NCBI RefSeq assembly: GCF_000737515.1 | Contig: NZ_CP006587.1 | Span: forward strand, 1,903,001-1,967,000 | Length of the DNA: 64,000 nt | Direction: 5' to 3' | DNA from: Hymenobacter sp. APR13 | GTDB taxonomy: Bacteria > Bacteroidota > Bacteroidia > Cytophagales > Hymenobacteraceae | Shown here: piece by piece, positions 52,267 through 59,554 of the stretch | Numbering within the stretch: position 1 is the stretch's first letter | Layout of the letters: every line of letters starts with the position of its first letter | Position numbers and translations under genes: made by a program | Notes under the pieces: model-generated | Databases searched by the model: none | The model's input: the letters and a program-made list of their open reading frames with translations, nothing else | Told to the model about the DNA's origin: nothing

Positions 52267-54123
52267 CTACCGTACCAGCAATACCTTTTGGCGCGCTATA
52301 CCGCTAGCAGTGCGCAAAACCACCATGTAGAGCCCGGTGGGCAGGTCGGCGGCACGCAGCAGTACCTCGTGACGACCGGCGTCGCGGGTTTCCGCCAGCA
52401 GCACAGCTACTTCGCGGCCGGCCAGGTCCAGCAGGCGCAGGTCGGCGGGGCCAGGGGCCGGCAGCGTGAAGGCAAGGTGGGTTTCGGCTGTGAACGGGTT
52501 TGGGAAGGCAGGCTCCAGCAGCGCGGTCTGGCGGCTGCCCGCCGCAGTGGCCAGCACCTGGAAAGTGGTGGGCGCACTTTCATTGTAGAGCCGATCCAGG
52601 GCCGTGAGGGCGTAGCGCGCAGGAACTGTCGGCAGCGCCTCCTGGTAGGCCGTGGAATCGGTGATGGTGCGGATGGTGGCCGGGTCCGCCAGGTCGGCGG
52701 CCGTGACGGGGACTGTACCGGCGGGCAGGCGGTATACCACGTACTGGCGGGCCTGCTGGCCATCGGCAGCGGCGGGGCCAGGCTGCCAGCGCAACTCCAC
52801 GATACCAGCACCGGGGTTGCTGCTGACGCTGGCCTGCACCGGGGCCGTCGGTGGCACGTTGTCTTTCCAGGGCATGGTGGGTACCAGGGCCGGGTGGCGG
52901 TAAAAGTTGGTGCGCAGGGAATCAGCGAAGCCCAGCGGGTTGGCGCGCAGCTCGGTGGTTTTGTAGAACATGCTGCCCTGCACGTTGGGCTGCTGCCGCA
53001 ACAGCCGGATTTGGCTGGGCAGCTGGCTGGGCGAGCGGAAGCCCGGCTCCGTGGCCGTGGCGCTGATGCGGTACACGCCCTGACCGACGTACAGGTGGCG
53101 CACGGTGTCGGGATTCACCTGCTGGCTCCACCACGGCACAATCAGGCTATAGTTGGCCGCCGTCTGGCCGATGGCGAAGTACACCTGCGGGGCCAGGTAA
53201 TCAACCCAGCCGCGGCGCAGCCACTTGCGCGAGTCGGCGAAGATGTCGGAGTAGCTCTGGAATGCCGTGGTGGCGGTGCCGCCCACGCTGGTGCCGTTGC
53301 GCCATACGCCGGGCGGCGAGATGCCAAATTTCACCCACGGCTTCACGCTCCGGATGCTGTCCGATACCATTTTCACGAAGATATCCACGTTGCTGCGGCG
53401 CCAGTCAGCCCGGCCCGCCGTGGTGGCGGCAAAGCCGCGCGGGTCGGCGGCAAAGGCGGCATCGTCGTTGAACACTATACCGGTTTGCGGGGCCGGGTAG
53501 AAATAGTCGTCGAAATGAATGGCATCCACATCATAGCGGCGCACCACGTCCATCACCACCCGAGTGAGGTACTGGCGCACGGCCGGCAAACCGGGGTTGA
53601 GCACCCGCAGCGTGCCGTAGGGCACCACCCACTCGGGGTGCTGCACCGTCACGTGGGTGGGCGCAATGCTGGCTGTGGTGCCGTTGGTGAGGGCACGGTA
53701 GGGATTCAGCCAGGCATGAAACTCCAGTTCGCGGCGGTGGGCTTCGCGCACCATAAACGCCAGCGGGTCATAGGGCGGGCTGGGAGCCTGGCCCTGGGTG
53801 CCGGTCAGCCACTCGCTCCAGGGCTCTAGGGTACTGGGGTAGAGGGCATCGGCCGCCGCCCTTATCTGCACCACCACGGCGTTCATGCCGTTTTGCCGGT
53901 GGCTGTCCAGAATGCTCACAAACTCCTGTCGTTGCTGGGCCGGCGTCAGGGTTTTGCGGCTGGGCCAGTCGAGGTTGAACACGTGGGCCACCCAGGCGGC
54001 GCGCAGCTCGCGCTTGGGGGCCGGCGCCTGGGCCCGGGCGCCACCTCCCAGCAGCAGCAGCGCCACCAGTACGAGGCCGGGTGCCCAGCGCGTGAAATAG
54101 TGCGATGCGTAATAGTTAAGCAT
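52267..54123 (-). CDS. Secreted GHL10-type glycoside hydrolase with T9SS type A sorting domain
   Basis: A 618-residue exported protein from ATG 54121-54123. Signal peptide WAPGLVLVALLLLGGGARA is followed by the GHL10 (DUF187) hydrolase domain: KRELRAAWVAHVFNLDWPS, HRQNGMNAVVVQIRAAADALYPS, REAHRRELEFHAWLNPYRA, YDVDAIHFDDYFYPA (acid residues of the TIM barrel) and VKFGISPPGVW. A linker with fibronectin-like sequence (PAAADGQQARQYVVYRLPAG) follows, and then the type A sorting domain (AFPNPFTAETHLAFTLP ... LRLLDLAGREVAVL ... LPTGLYMVVLRTASG). This sorting signal sends the enzyme out through the T9SS. Which polysaccharide it cuts is unknown. A -7-like TATCTTGG is at 54186. Confidence 0.9.
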   Translation of the reverse strand: MLNYYASHYFTRWAPGLVLVALLLLGGGARAQAPAPKRELRAAWVAHVFNLDWPSRKTLTPAQQRQEFVSILDSHRQNGMNAVVVQIRAAADALYPSTLEPWSEWLTGTQGQAPSPPYDPLAFMVREAHRRELEFHAWLNPYRALTNGTTASIAPTHVTVQHPEWVVPYGTLRVLNPGLPAVRQYLTRVVMDVVRRYDVDAIHFDDYFYPAPQTGIVFNDDAAFAADPRGFAATTAGRADWRRSNVDIFVKMVSDSIRSVKPWVKFGISPPGVWRNGTSVGGTATTAFQSYSDIFADSRKWLRRGWVDYLAPQVYFAIGQTAANYSLIVPWWSQQVNPDTVRHLYVGQGVYRISATATEPGFRSPSQLPSQIRLLRQQPNVQGSMFYKTTELRANPLGFADSLRTNFYRHPALVPTMPWKDNVPPTAPVQASVSSNPGAGIVELRWQPGPAAADGQQARQYVVYRLPAGTVPVTAADLADPATIRTITDSTAYQEALPTVPARYALTALDRLYNESAPTTFQVLATAAGSRQTALLEPAFPNPFTAETHLAFTLPAPGPADLRLLDLAGREVAVLLAETRDAGRHEVLLRAADLPTGLYMVVLRTASGIARQKVLLVR

Positions 54124-54270
54124 AAGCAGAACGGTAAGATGGAACAGAATAGAAGGGATGCAACGCCCTGGCTGCAGGGAGTCTCCCAAGATAGTTGCCC
54201 CCGTCCTAAATTAGCCGCTACTTCACGTACTATTCATGGGCGCGCTATACGTTTGGCCCCGTGCGTTGCG

Positions 54271-54278
54271 TACCTTTG
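54271..54278 (+). promoter_or_regulatory. -7 promoter element (TACCTTTG)
   Basis: Exact TAnnTTTG, 20 bp before ATG 54299. The -33 TTG at 54253-54255 is 15 bp upstream, a bit short. It lies inside the longer frame from 54236, which argues for the downstream start. Confidence 0.55.
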
Positions 54279-54298
54279 TGGCTCTACTCCCCCACCCT

Positions 54299-54706
54299 AT
54301 GCTCGTTGCCAACCTCGATTATCTGCTGCTCACCCACCGCCCCGACCTGGGGCAGCTGGTGTTGCGCTGGACGCGGCCGGCTACCTCCGCCGAGCACCGG
54401 GCCGGCTACGCGCTGGCCCTGGAGCTGGCCGAGCGCGAGAAAGTGACCCGCTGGCTGATTGATTTGCGCAGCCGTGGCCTGGCCGAGCCCGCCGACTTCC
54501 GGTGGCTGATGCACAACTTCCGGGCCTCGCTGGCGGCCGCGCTGCCCGGCACCCGGCCCCGCCTGGCCTACCTCGTGGCCCCCTACCACGCCGAGCTGCT
54601 CAACGAGCGTCTGGCCGACGAAATGGCCACCGACGCGTTGGACACGGTAGCCGTGCGCGCCTTCACCGAAGAACAAGCCGCACAGGCGTGGCTGCAGGCC
54701 CGCTAA
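54299..54706 (+). CDS. Hypothetical protein, paralog of 27911-28309
   Basis: A 135-residue soluble protein from ATG 54299 (MLVANLDYLLLTHRPDLGQLVLRW). Alternating strand and helix segments (ALALELAEREKV, WLIDLRSRGL, FRWLMHNFRASLAAAL, PRLAYLVAPYH) fit a small alpha/beta domain. Its order of segments and length match the protein at 27911-28309. No catalytic motif is seen. It is monocistronic with its own promoter and terminator. Confidence 0.55.
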   Translation: MLVANLDYLLLTHRPDLGQLVLRWTRPATSAEHRAGYALALELAEREKVTRWLIDLRSRGLAEPADFRWLMHNFRASLAAALPGTRPRLAYLVAPYHAELLNERLADEMATDALDTVAVRAFTEEQAAQAWLQAR

Positions 54707-54767
54707 TCCCAGCCTCTGCATGAGGCAGCTCTGTCTGTCATGATATCACCCTGAAGCACAACAAAAC

Positions 54768-54792
54768 GCCCCGCCTGACTATCGAGGCGGGC
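54768..54792. terminator. Bidirectional terminator
   Basis: GCCCCGCCT paired with AGGCGGGC (one bulge), flanked by AAAAC and TTTTTG; it lies between convergent genes. Confidence 0.7.
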
Positions 54793-54814
54793 TTTTTGTT
54801 ATGGGCTGATGGCC

Positions 54815-56227
54815 TCACACGCGCGGGTCAGTCTGCACCGGTGCGTCGTAGCCGGCGCTGACAGGCGCGGCCGTAGGGTCAGCCGGCAGCCGGATGTCGT
54901 CGGCGTCCTGCACGCGTAGCGTGAGCAGGCCCGAGATTATCATGGAGCAGCCACCCAGTACCAGCGTGTACACCGACTCGCCACCGAACACTGACTTGGT
55001 GAAGAAGCCCAGAATCAGGCCCGCTACCACCTGCGGAATTACGATGAAGAAGTTGAACACGCCCATGTAGTAGCCCATTTTGTTGGCGGGCAGCGCGCCG
55101 GCCAGCATGGCGTAGGGCACGCTCAGGATGGATGCCCAGGCAATGCCCACGCCCACCATCGAGAGCAGCAGCATTTTGGGGTCTTGGATAAAGTAAATCG
55201 AAATCAGGCCCAGGCCGCCCGCTACCAGGCACAGCATGTGCGTGAAGCGGCGGCTGGTGGCGCGGGCAATAGCCGGCAGCAGCAGCGCCGCAATGGCTGA
55301 AATACCGTTGTACACGGCAAAGCAGATGCCCACCCAGTCGGCGCCCTCGTTGTAAATTTTGGAAGTAGCGTCAGTGGTGTGGTAGATGTGGCTCGTGACG
55401 GCCGGCGTGGTGTAAATCCACATCGAGAACAGCGCCAGCCAGGAAAAGAACTGCACGATGGCCAGCTGAGCCATTGTTTTGGGCATGTGGAAGATGCCGC
55501 TGAACGACTCGCGGATGCCGTTCCAGAAGCCGGCCGTGCGCCGTTTCTCTTCCTCAAACTCGGCCATGTTTTCGGGCGGATACTCTTTGGTGTTGAGCAC
55601 CGTCCAGAGCACTGCTAGGAAGAAAATAACGCCGCCAAGGTAAAACGCATACTTCACCGAGGGCGGAATCTGACCGGCCGGGGCCGTATTGGCAATGCCG
55701 AACCAGTTCGTAAACATCCACGGCAGCGACGAGGCCACTACCGCGCCCACTCCAATGAAGAAGGTCTGGGCGGCAAAGCCCGTGGTGCGCTGCTCCGACG
55801 GTAGCAGGTCGCCGACCAGCGCCCGGAACGGCTCCATGCTGATGTTGATGCTGGAGTCCATGATCCAGAGCATGCCCACGGCCATCCACAGCGCCGACAC
55901 GTTGGGCATCACCAGCAGCGCAAACGAGGCCAGAATAGCGCCAATCAGGAAAAATGGCCGGCGGCGCCCCCATTTCGGGCTCCACGTCCGGTCCGACATG
56001 TAGCCGATAATCGGCTGCACGAGCATGCCGGTGAGCGGCGCGGCCAGCCAGTACAGGGCTATTTCGGTGCCGCCCAGAGTTTCAAATATGCGGCTGACGT
56101 TGGCATTCTGCAGCGCAAAGCCGAACTGAATGCCCAAAAAGCCGAAGCTCATGTTCCAGATTTGCCAGAAGCTCAGGCGGGGTTTTTCGCGGGAGATGCT
56201 CGGCGCAGCCGCTACGTTGGTTGCCAT
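54815..56227 (-). CDS. MFS sugar transporter (SLC45/GPH-like)
   Basis: A 470-residue inner-membrane transporter with 12 helices. N-terminus RLSFWQIWNMSFGFLGIQFGFALQNANVSRIF and MLVQPIIGYMSDRTWSPKWGRRRPFFLIGAI carry the SLC45/maltose-sucrose-type motifs (SDRxW, GRRRPFF), and the cluster GVGIAWASILSVPYAMLAGALP is the second-half signature. Neighbouring alpha-amylases and a GT35-like protein suggest that it takes up maltose or maltodextrin by proton symport. Start ATG 56225-56227. About 125 bp of short ATGAGGT/ACCTCAT inverted repeats separates it from the next amylase. Confidence 0.88.
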   Translation of the reverse strand: MATNVAAAPSISREKPRLSFWQIWNMSFGFLGIQFGFALQNANVSRIFETLGGTEIALYWLAAPLTGMLVQPIIGYMSDRTWSPKWGRRRPFFLIGAILASFALLVMPNVSALWMAVGMLWIMDSSINISMEPFRALVGDLLPSEQRTTGFAAQTFFIGVGAVVASSLPWMFTNWFGIANTAPAGQIPPSVKYAFYLGGVIFFLAVLWTVLNTKEYPPENMAEFEEEKRRTAGFWNGIRESFSGIFHMPKTMAQLAIVQFFSWLALFSMWIYTTPAVTSHIYHTTDATSKIYNEGADWVGICFAVYNGISAIAALLLPAIARATSRRFTHMLCLVAGGLGLISIYFIQDPKMLLLSMVGVGIAWASILSVPYAMLAGALPANKMGYYMGVFNFFIVIPQVVAGLILGFFTKSVFGGESVYTLVLGGCSMIISGLLTLRVQDADDIRLPADPTAAPVSAGYDAPVQTDPRV

Positions 56228-56352
56228 CAGGGGAAAGAATTGGGGGAGTTTTTGGAGAGGATAGCGAGGAGGTGATGGAGTGATGGGGTGAATGATGATG
56301 AGGTGGGCCGTTACAGACTTGTTACCTCATCACCATTCACCTCATTACCTCA

Positions 56353-58197
56353 TCACTTTTTAGGCTTGATTTCAAACACGTAGGCGCTCAGCGGGGGCAT
56401 CGTCAGGTTGAGGAAGTCGGTGGGCGGCGTGTTGTTGAGCAGGTCGGTGTAGGTGCAGAAGATGTCGGGGTTGAGGCCCATGCGCTGGCGCACCTCGCGC
56501 GGAATCTCAATGGTGGGCGTCATCGTCTTGTCGCGGCTGAAGTTCACCACAATCAGCAGGCGCTGGGTGTCGGTGTAGCGCAGGTAGCTGTAGATGCGCT
56601 TCTGGTCGTAGTTTTTGCCCAGGTTGTTGGCGTCCTGCAGCTCGTAGAACTTGCCTTTGCGGATGGCCTCGCTGGAGCTGGCCAGGTTCAGCAGGCGGCT
56701 GTAGAAGTCGCGCAGCTGCTTCTGGCTGTCGTCGAGCTTGCCGCCGTCGAACTTGCCGCCGTTCATCCATTTCTGGTGCTCCGGCACGCCCCAGTAGTCG
56801 AAGATGGTGGTGCGGCCGTCCTCGCCCGAGAAGCCTTCCGACTTCAGGGCCGGCTCGCCCACCTCCTGCCCCGAATAGAGCATCACCGGGCCCGAGGCCA
56901 GCGTGGCCGACACGGTCATGGCCGGAATGGCGGTGCGCGGGTCGGTGGCGAAGTCCTTGGAGGCAATGCGCTGCTCGTCGTGGTTTTCCAGGAAGCGCAG
57001 CATCTTCGACGAGAAGCCGCGGCTTTCCTCGCTCCACACCTTCGTGATGTCGTCGGTGGTGCCGGTTCCGGTCATGAGGCGGCGTAGGCCGTCGTAGAGG
57101 CCTACTTTATCGTAGAGGAAGTCGAACTGGCCCTTTTCGAGGTAGGTTTTGTACTCCTTGGGCGTGTAGGCTTCGGCAATGAAGATGATGCCGGGCTTCA
57201 CCTTTTTCACCTCCGGAATCACCCAGGTCCAGAACTCCACGGGCACCATTTCGGCCATGTCGCAGCGGAAGCCGTCCACGTCCTTCTGGGCCCAGAAGAT
57301 CAGGATGTCGCGCATCTTCTTCCAGGTGTCGGGCACGGGCTGCAGGTACAGCTTGCGGCCGTTCTGGTAGTCCACGCCGTAGTTGAGCTTCACGGTTTCG
57401 TACCAGTCGTCCACCTTCGGTGTGGCCGAGAAGACGTCGTTGCCGGTAGCTTTGGCGGGGTTTTCCAGAAACTTGCCGTCTTCCTTCGGGCCCAGAGCGG
57501 CGCCCAGTGGGTTGCCGGCTTTGGGCACCACCAGCGGCTGGCCGGGCAGGTAGTAGAAGTTGTTGTTGGGCGCGAAGGCCTTGGTTTTGTCGTCCACGGC
57601 GCCCAGGTCCACCACGCCCACCGGCTTGCCGTCCGACTTGTAGCTGCGGGCCACGTGGTTCGGAATGAAGTCCATGAGCACCTTCAGGCCGTTGGCGTGG
57701 GTGCGCTTGATGAGGGCGTCGTACTCCAGCATGCGCGTTTTCACGTTCACGGCTAGGTCCGGGGCCACATCGTAGTAGTCCTTGATGGCGTAAGGCGAGC
57801 CGGCGCGGCCCTTCACCACGTCGGCATCGTCGGGGCCGGGGCCGCCGGCCTTGGTGAAGTCGGTCATGGTGGCGTGCTCAATCACGCCGGTGTACCAGAC
57901 GTGGCTCACGCCCATCTTCTTGATTTCTTGGAGCGCCTTGTCGGTGATGTCGTTGAACTTGCCCACGCCATTCTCCTGGGCCGTGCCGTAGGGTTTGTTG
58001 AGGGCAGTCTTGTTGCCGAATAGGCGCGTCATCAGCTGATAGATGACGATTTTATTGTCCTGGGGTACCTCATCGGTAGTGTTGGGGTCCGCCAGGGAAA
58101 CGGAGTCAGACACGGAAGTGGAATCAGGCGAGAAAGGAAGAGTGAAAGCAGCCAAAGCAAATGCAGCTGCCGCAGCCGGGAGAAGGATTTTCTTCAT
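56353..58197 (-). CDS. Exported GH13 alpha-amylase family protein
   Basis: A 614-residue enzyme from ATG 58195-58197. The signal peptide MKKILLPAAAAAFALAAFTLP is followed by an Asp/Ser-rich segment and the GH13 barrel: NKIVIYQLMTRLFGN, HANGLKVLMDFIPNHVARS (region I), VDGFRCDMAEMVP (region II, nucleophile Asp), IFIAEAYTP (region III, acid Glu) and RFLENHDEQR (region IV, Asp). A large insert (KSDGKPVGVVDLGAVDDKTKAFAPNNNFYYLPGQP) is typical of Bacteroidota members. It acts on alpha-1,4-glucans outside the inner membrane. A -7-like TATCTTAC precedes it (58205-58212). A repeat lies upstream at 58228. Confidence 0.92.
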   Translation of the reverse strand: MKKILLPAAAAAFALAAFTLPFSPDSTSVSDSVSLADPNTTDEVPQDNKIVIYQLMTRLFGNKTALNKPYGTAQENGVGKFNDITDKALQEIKKMGVSHVWYTGVIEHATMTDFTKAGGPGPDDADVVKGRAGSPYAIKDYYDVAPDLAVNVKTRMLEYDALIKRTHANGLKVLMDFIPNHVARSYKSDGKPVGVVDLGAVDDKTKAFAPNNNFYYLPGQPLVVPKAGNPLGAALGPKEDGKFLENPAKATGNDVFSATPKVDDWYETVKLNYGVDYQNGRKLYLQPVPDTWKKMRDILIFWAQKDVDGFRCDMAEMVPVEFWTWVIPEVKKVKPGIIFIAEAYTPKEYKTYLEKGQFDFLYDKVGLYDGLRRLMTGTGTTDDITKVWSEESRGFSSKMLRFLENHDEQRIASKDFATDPRTAIPAMTVSATLASGPVMLYSGQEVGEPALKSEGFSGEDGRTTIFDYWGVPEHQKWMNGGKFDGGKLDDSQKQLRDFYSRLLNLASSSEAIRKGKFYELQDANNLGKNYDQKRIYSYLRYTDTQRLLIVVNFSRDKTMTPTIEIPREVRQRMGLNPDIFCTYTDLLNNTPPTDFLNLTMPPLSAYVFEIKPKK

Positions 58198-58227
58198 ATA
58201 CCGCGTAAGATAGGTGATTGGGTAATT

Positions 58228-58322
58228 AAGAACGTCATGCCGGGCGGCGCGAAGCATCTCGCTGGTACAGCCTGGATTACTACTCGGGCGAGACGCTTCG
58301 CTCAGTCCGGCCTGACGTTCTT
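58228..58322. repeat. GTCATGC-type palindrome between the SDR and amylase genes
   Basis: Outer arms AAGAACGTCATGCCGGGC (58228-58245) and its near complement (58305-58322), with inner GCGAAGCATCTCGC and GGCGAGACGCTTCGC. Same superfamily as 25096 and 63562, more diverged. Confidence 0.8.
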
Positions 58323-58332
58323 AGAGCCCTTC

Positions 58333-59040
58333 CTACCATTCCTGCGTGAGCGGGTGAATCATCAGCTCGTCGATGACTACGTGGGCCGGGGCTTCGAGCA
58401 CGTAGCGCACGGCCTGGGCCACGTCGGAGGGCTTGAGGTGGGTTTTCTCGGCGTCGGGGCCGCCCGGCACCGAGTCGTTGAAGTAGGTATCGACGAGGCC
58501 GGGAAAGATGGTGCTGACCTTGATGCCGTGCGAGCGGACCTCCTTGCGCAAACTGGCTAGCACGGCATCCTGCGCGAACTTGCTCGCCCCGTAGGCCGTG
58601 CCGTTCTCGAAGGTGCGCCGGGCTACGTCGGACGTAATGCCCACGATATGGCCCCGGTGGCGCGACTTGAAGTGCGGCACAGCGGCCTTACAGAGCAGGA
58701 AGGTGCCCTTCACGTTCACATCGAAAATCCGGTCCCACTCGGCGGCATCAAAATGCTCTAATAGCCCAAACGAGCCCACGCCGGCATTGCAGACCAGAAT
58801 ATCGAGGCGGCCGAAATGGCGCAGGGCCTGGTCTACCACGTGCTGGGCGTCGTCGGCGTCGGATACGTCGGCGGGTACAGCCAAGCCCTGGGTTTTGTGG
58901 GCCACTTCCTCCAGCTCCTCGGCAGAGCGGGCCACGCACACTACTTTGGCGCCCTGCATGGCCAGCAGCAGGGCTATGGCTCTGCCAATGCCGCGGCTGG
59001 CACCGGATACAATGGCTACTTGGTCGGTTAGGTCGGTCAT
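58333..59040 (-). CDS. Short-chain dehydrogenase/reductase
   Basis: A 235-residue NAD(P)-dependent SDR. The cofactor motif GASRGIGRA is at residues 13-21, the structural motif NAG is in LVCNAGVGSFG (about 85), and the catalytic triad is Ser (GITSDVARR), Tyr and Lys in AYGASKFAQDA. VSTIFPGLVDTYF ends the core. Cofactor preference is not certain; Ala-Arg-Ser after the second strand (VCVARS) suits NADP. The substrate is unknown. Start ATG 59038-59040. It is separated from the GxxExxY element by about 11 bp. Confidence 0.9.
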   Translation of the reverse strand: MTDLTDQVAIVSGASRGIGRAIALLLAMQGAKVVCVARSAEELEEVAHKTQGLAVPADVSDADDAQHVVDQALRHFGRLDILVCNAGVGSFGLLEHFDAAEWDRIFDVNVKGTFLLCKAAVPHFKSRHRGHIVGITSDVARRTFENGTAYGASKFAQDAVLASLRKEVRSHGIKVSTIFPGLVDTYFNDSVPGGPDAEKTHLKPSDVAQAVRYVLEAPAHVVIDELMIHPLTQEW

Positions 59041-59051
59041 GGCGTTTGGGA

Positions 59052-59550
59052 GTTTCGTTCGGATGTTTTTAGCCCGCAGAGGACGCAGTGTTTTGCGCAG
59101 AGGGCGCAGTGTTCTTACAACCCGTTAACTTTTCGAAAGATGCCGGCTTTGATCAGCGGGACGTTGAAATTGATGAGCAGGCCCAGTTTGTGGCCAGAGA
59201 GTTTCAGGTAAGTCAGCAGCTGCATGTGGTGTACTTCCAGCAGTACTTCTACTGATTTGATTTCCACCACCACCTTTCCTTCTACCAGCAGATCCATGCG
59301 GAAACCGTTTTCGAGCCGGAGTCCGTCGTAGAGCACCGGCAGTGCTACCTGCGTTTTCACGTCCAGGCCAACCTTGCGCAACTCGTGGCTCAGCAGCGTT
59401 TCGTACACCGACTCCAGCAGCCCCGGCCCCAGCGCCGTGTGAATGGCGAAAGCCGACTTGCGTATTTGAAAGGATACCTCGTTCTCGTGCATCTGCGTCC
59501 TCTGCGAAAAACACTGCGCCCTCTGCGGGCTAAAAACACCCGAACGAAAT
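59052..59550. mobile_element. GxxExxY gene flanked by about 58-bp inverted repeats
   Basis: The sequence at 59052-59112 (starting GTTTCGTTCGGATGTTTTTA) and the reverse complement of 59492-59550 agree over about 58 bp with roughly five mismatches. Both contain the tandem unit GCAGAGGACGCAG and GCAGAGGGCGCAG. The left repeat ends 2 bp from the stop codon of the gene, and the right repeat begins at its start codon, so the repeats box the gene exactly. This is what an inverted-repeat-bounded mobile cassette would look like. No target-site duplication was identified, and mobility is inferred. Confidence 0.65.
59115..59492 (-). CDS. GxxExxY protein
   Basis: A 125-residue protein of the GxxExxY family, named after the motif GPGLLESVYE (residues 22-31). 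The core is PD-(D/E)XK-nuclease-like: RLENGFRMDLLVEGKVVVEIKSVEVLLEVHHMQLLTYLKLSG, where D, E and K sit in FRMDLLV, VVVEIKS. This agrees with a possible nuclease role, but none has been shown for the family to my knowledge. The C-terminus KLGLLINFNVPLIKAGIFRKVN is also conserved. The gene is bounded by inverted repeats (59052-59550) and sits between SDR and amylase genes, which suggests insertion. Confidence 0.9.
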   Translation of the reverse strand: MHENEVSFQIRKSAFAIHTALGPGLLESVYETLLSHELRKVGLDVKTQVALPVLYDGLRLENGFRMDLLVEGKVVVEIKSVEVLLEVHHMQLLTYLKLSGHKLGLLINFNVPLIKAGIFRKVNGL

Positions 59551-59554
59551 ATAC

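Noticed and set aside
54236..54298. Upstream extension of the 54299 gene
   Set aside because: The -7 element TACCTTTG lies inside this segment, so it should not be translated.
56228..56352. ATGAGGT/ACCTCAT short repeats between the porter and amylase genes
   Set aside because: Low-complexity short units without a stable stem; not enough to call a regulatory element or repeat family.
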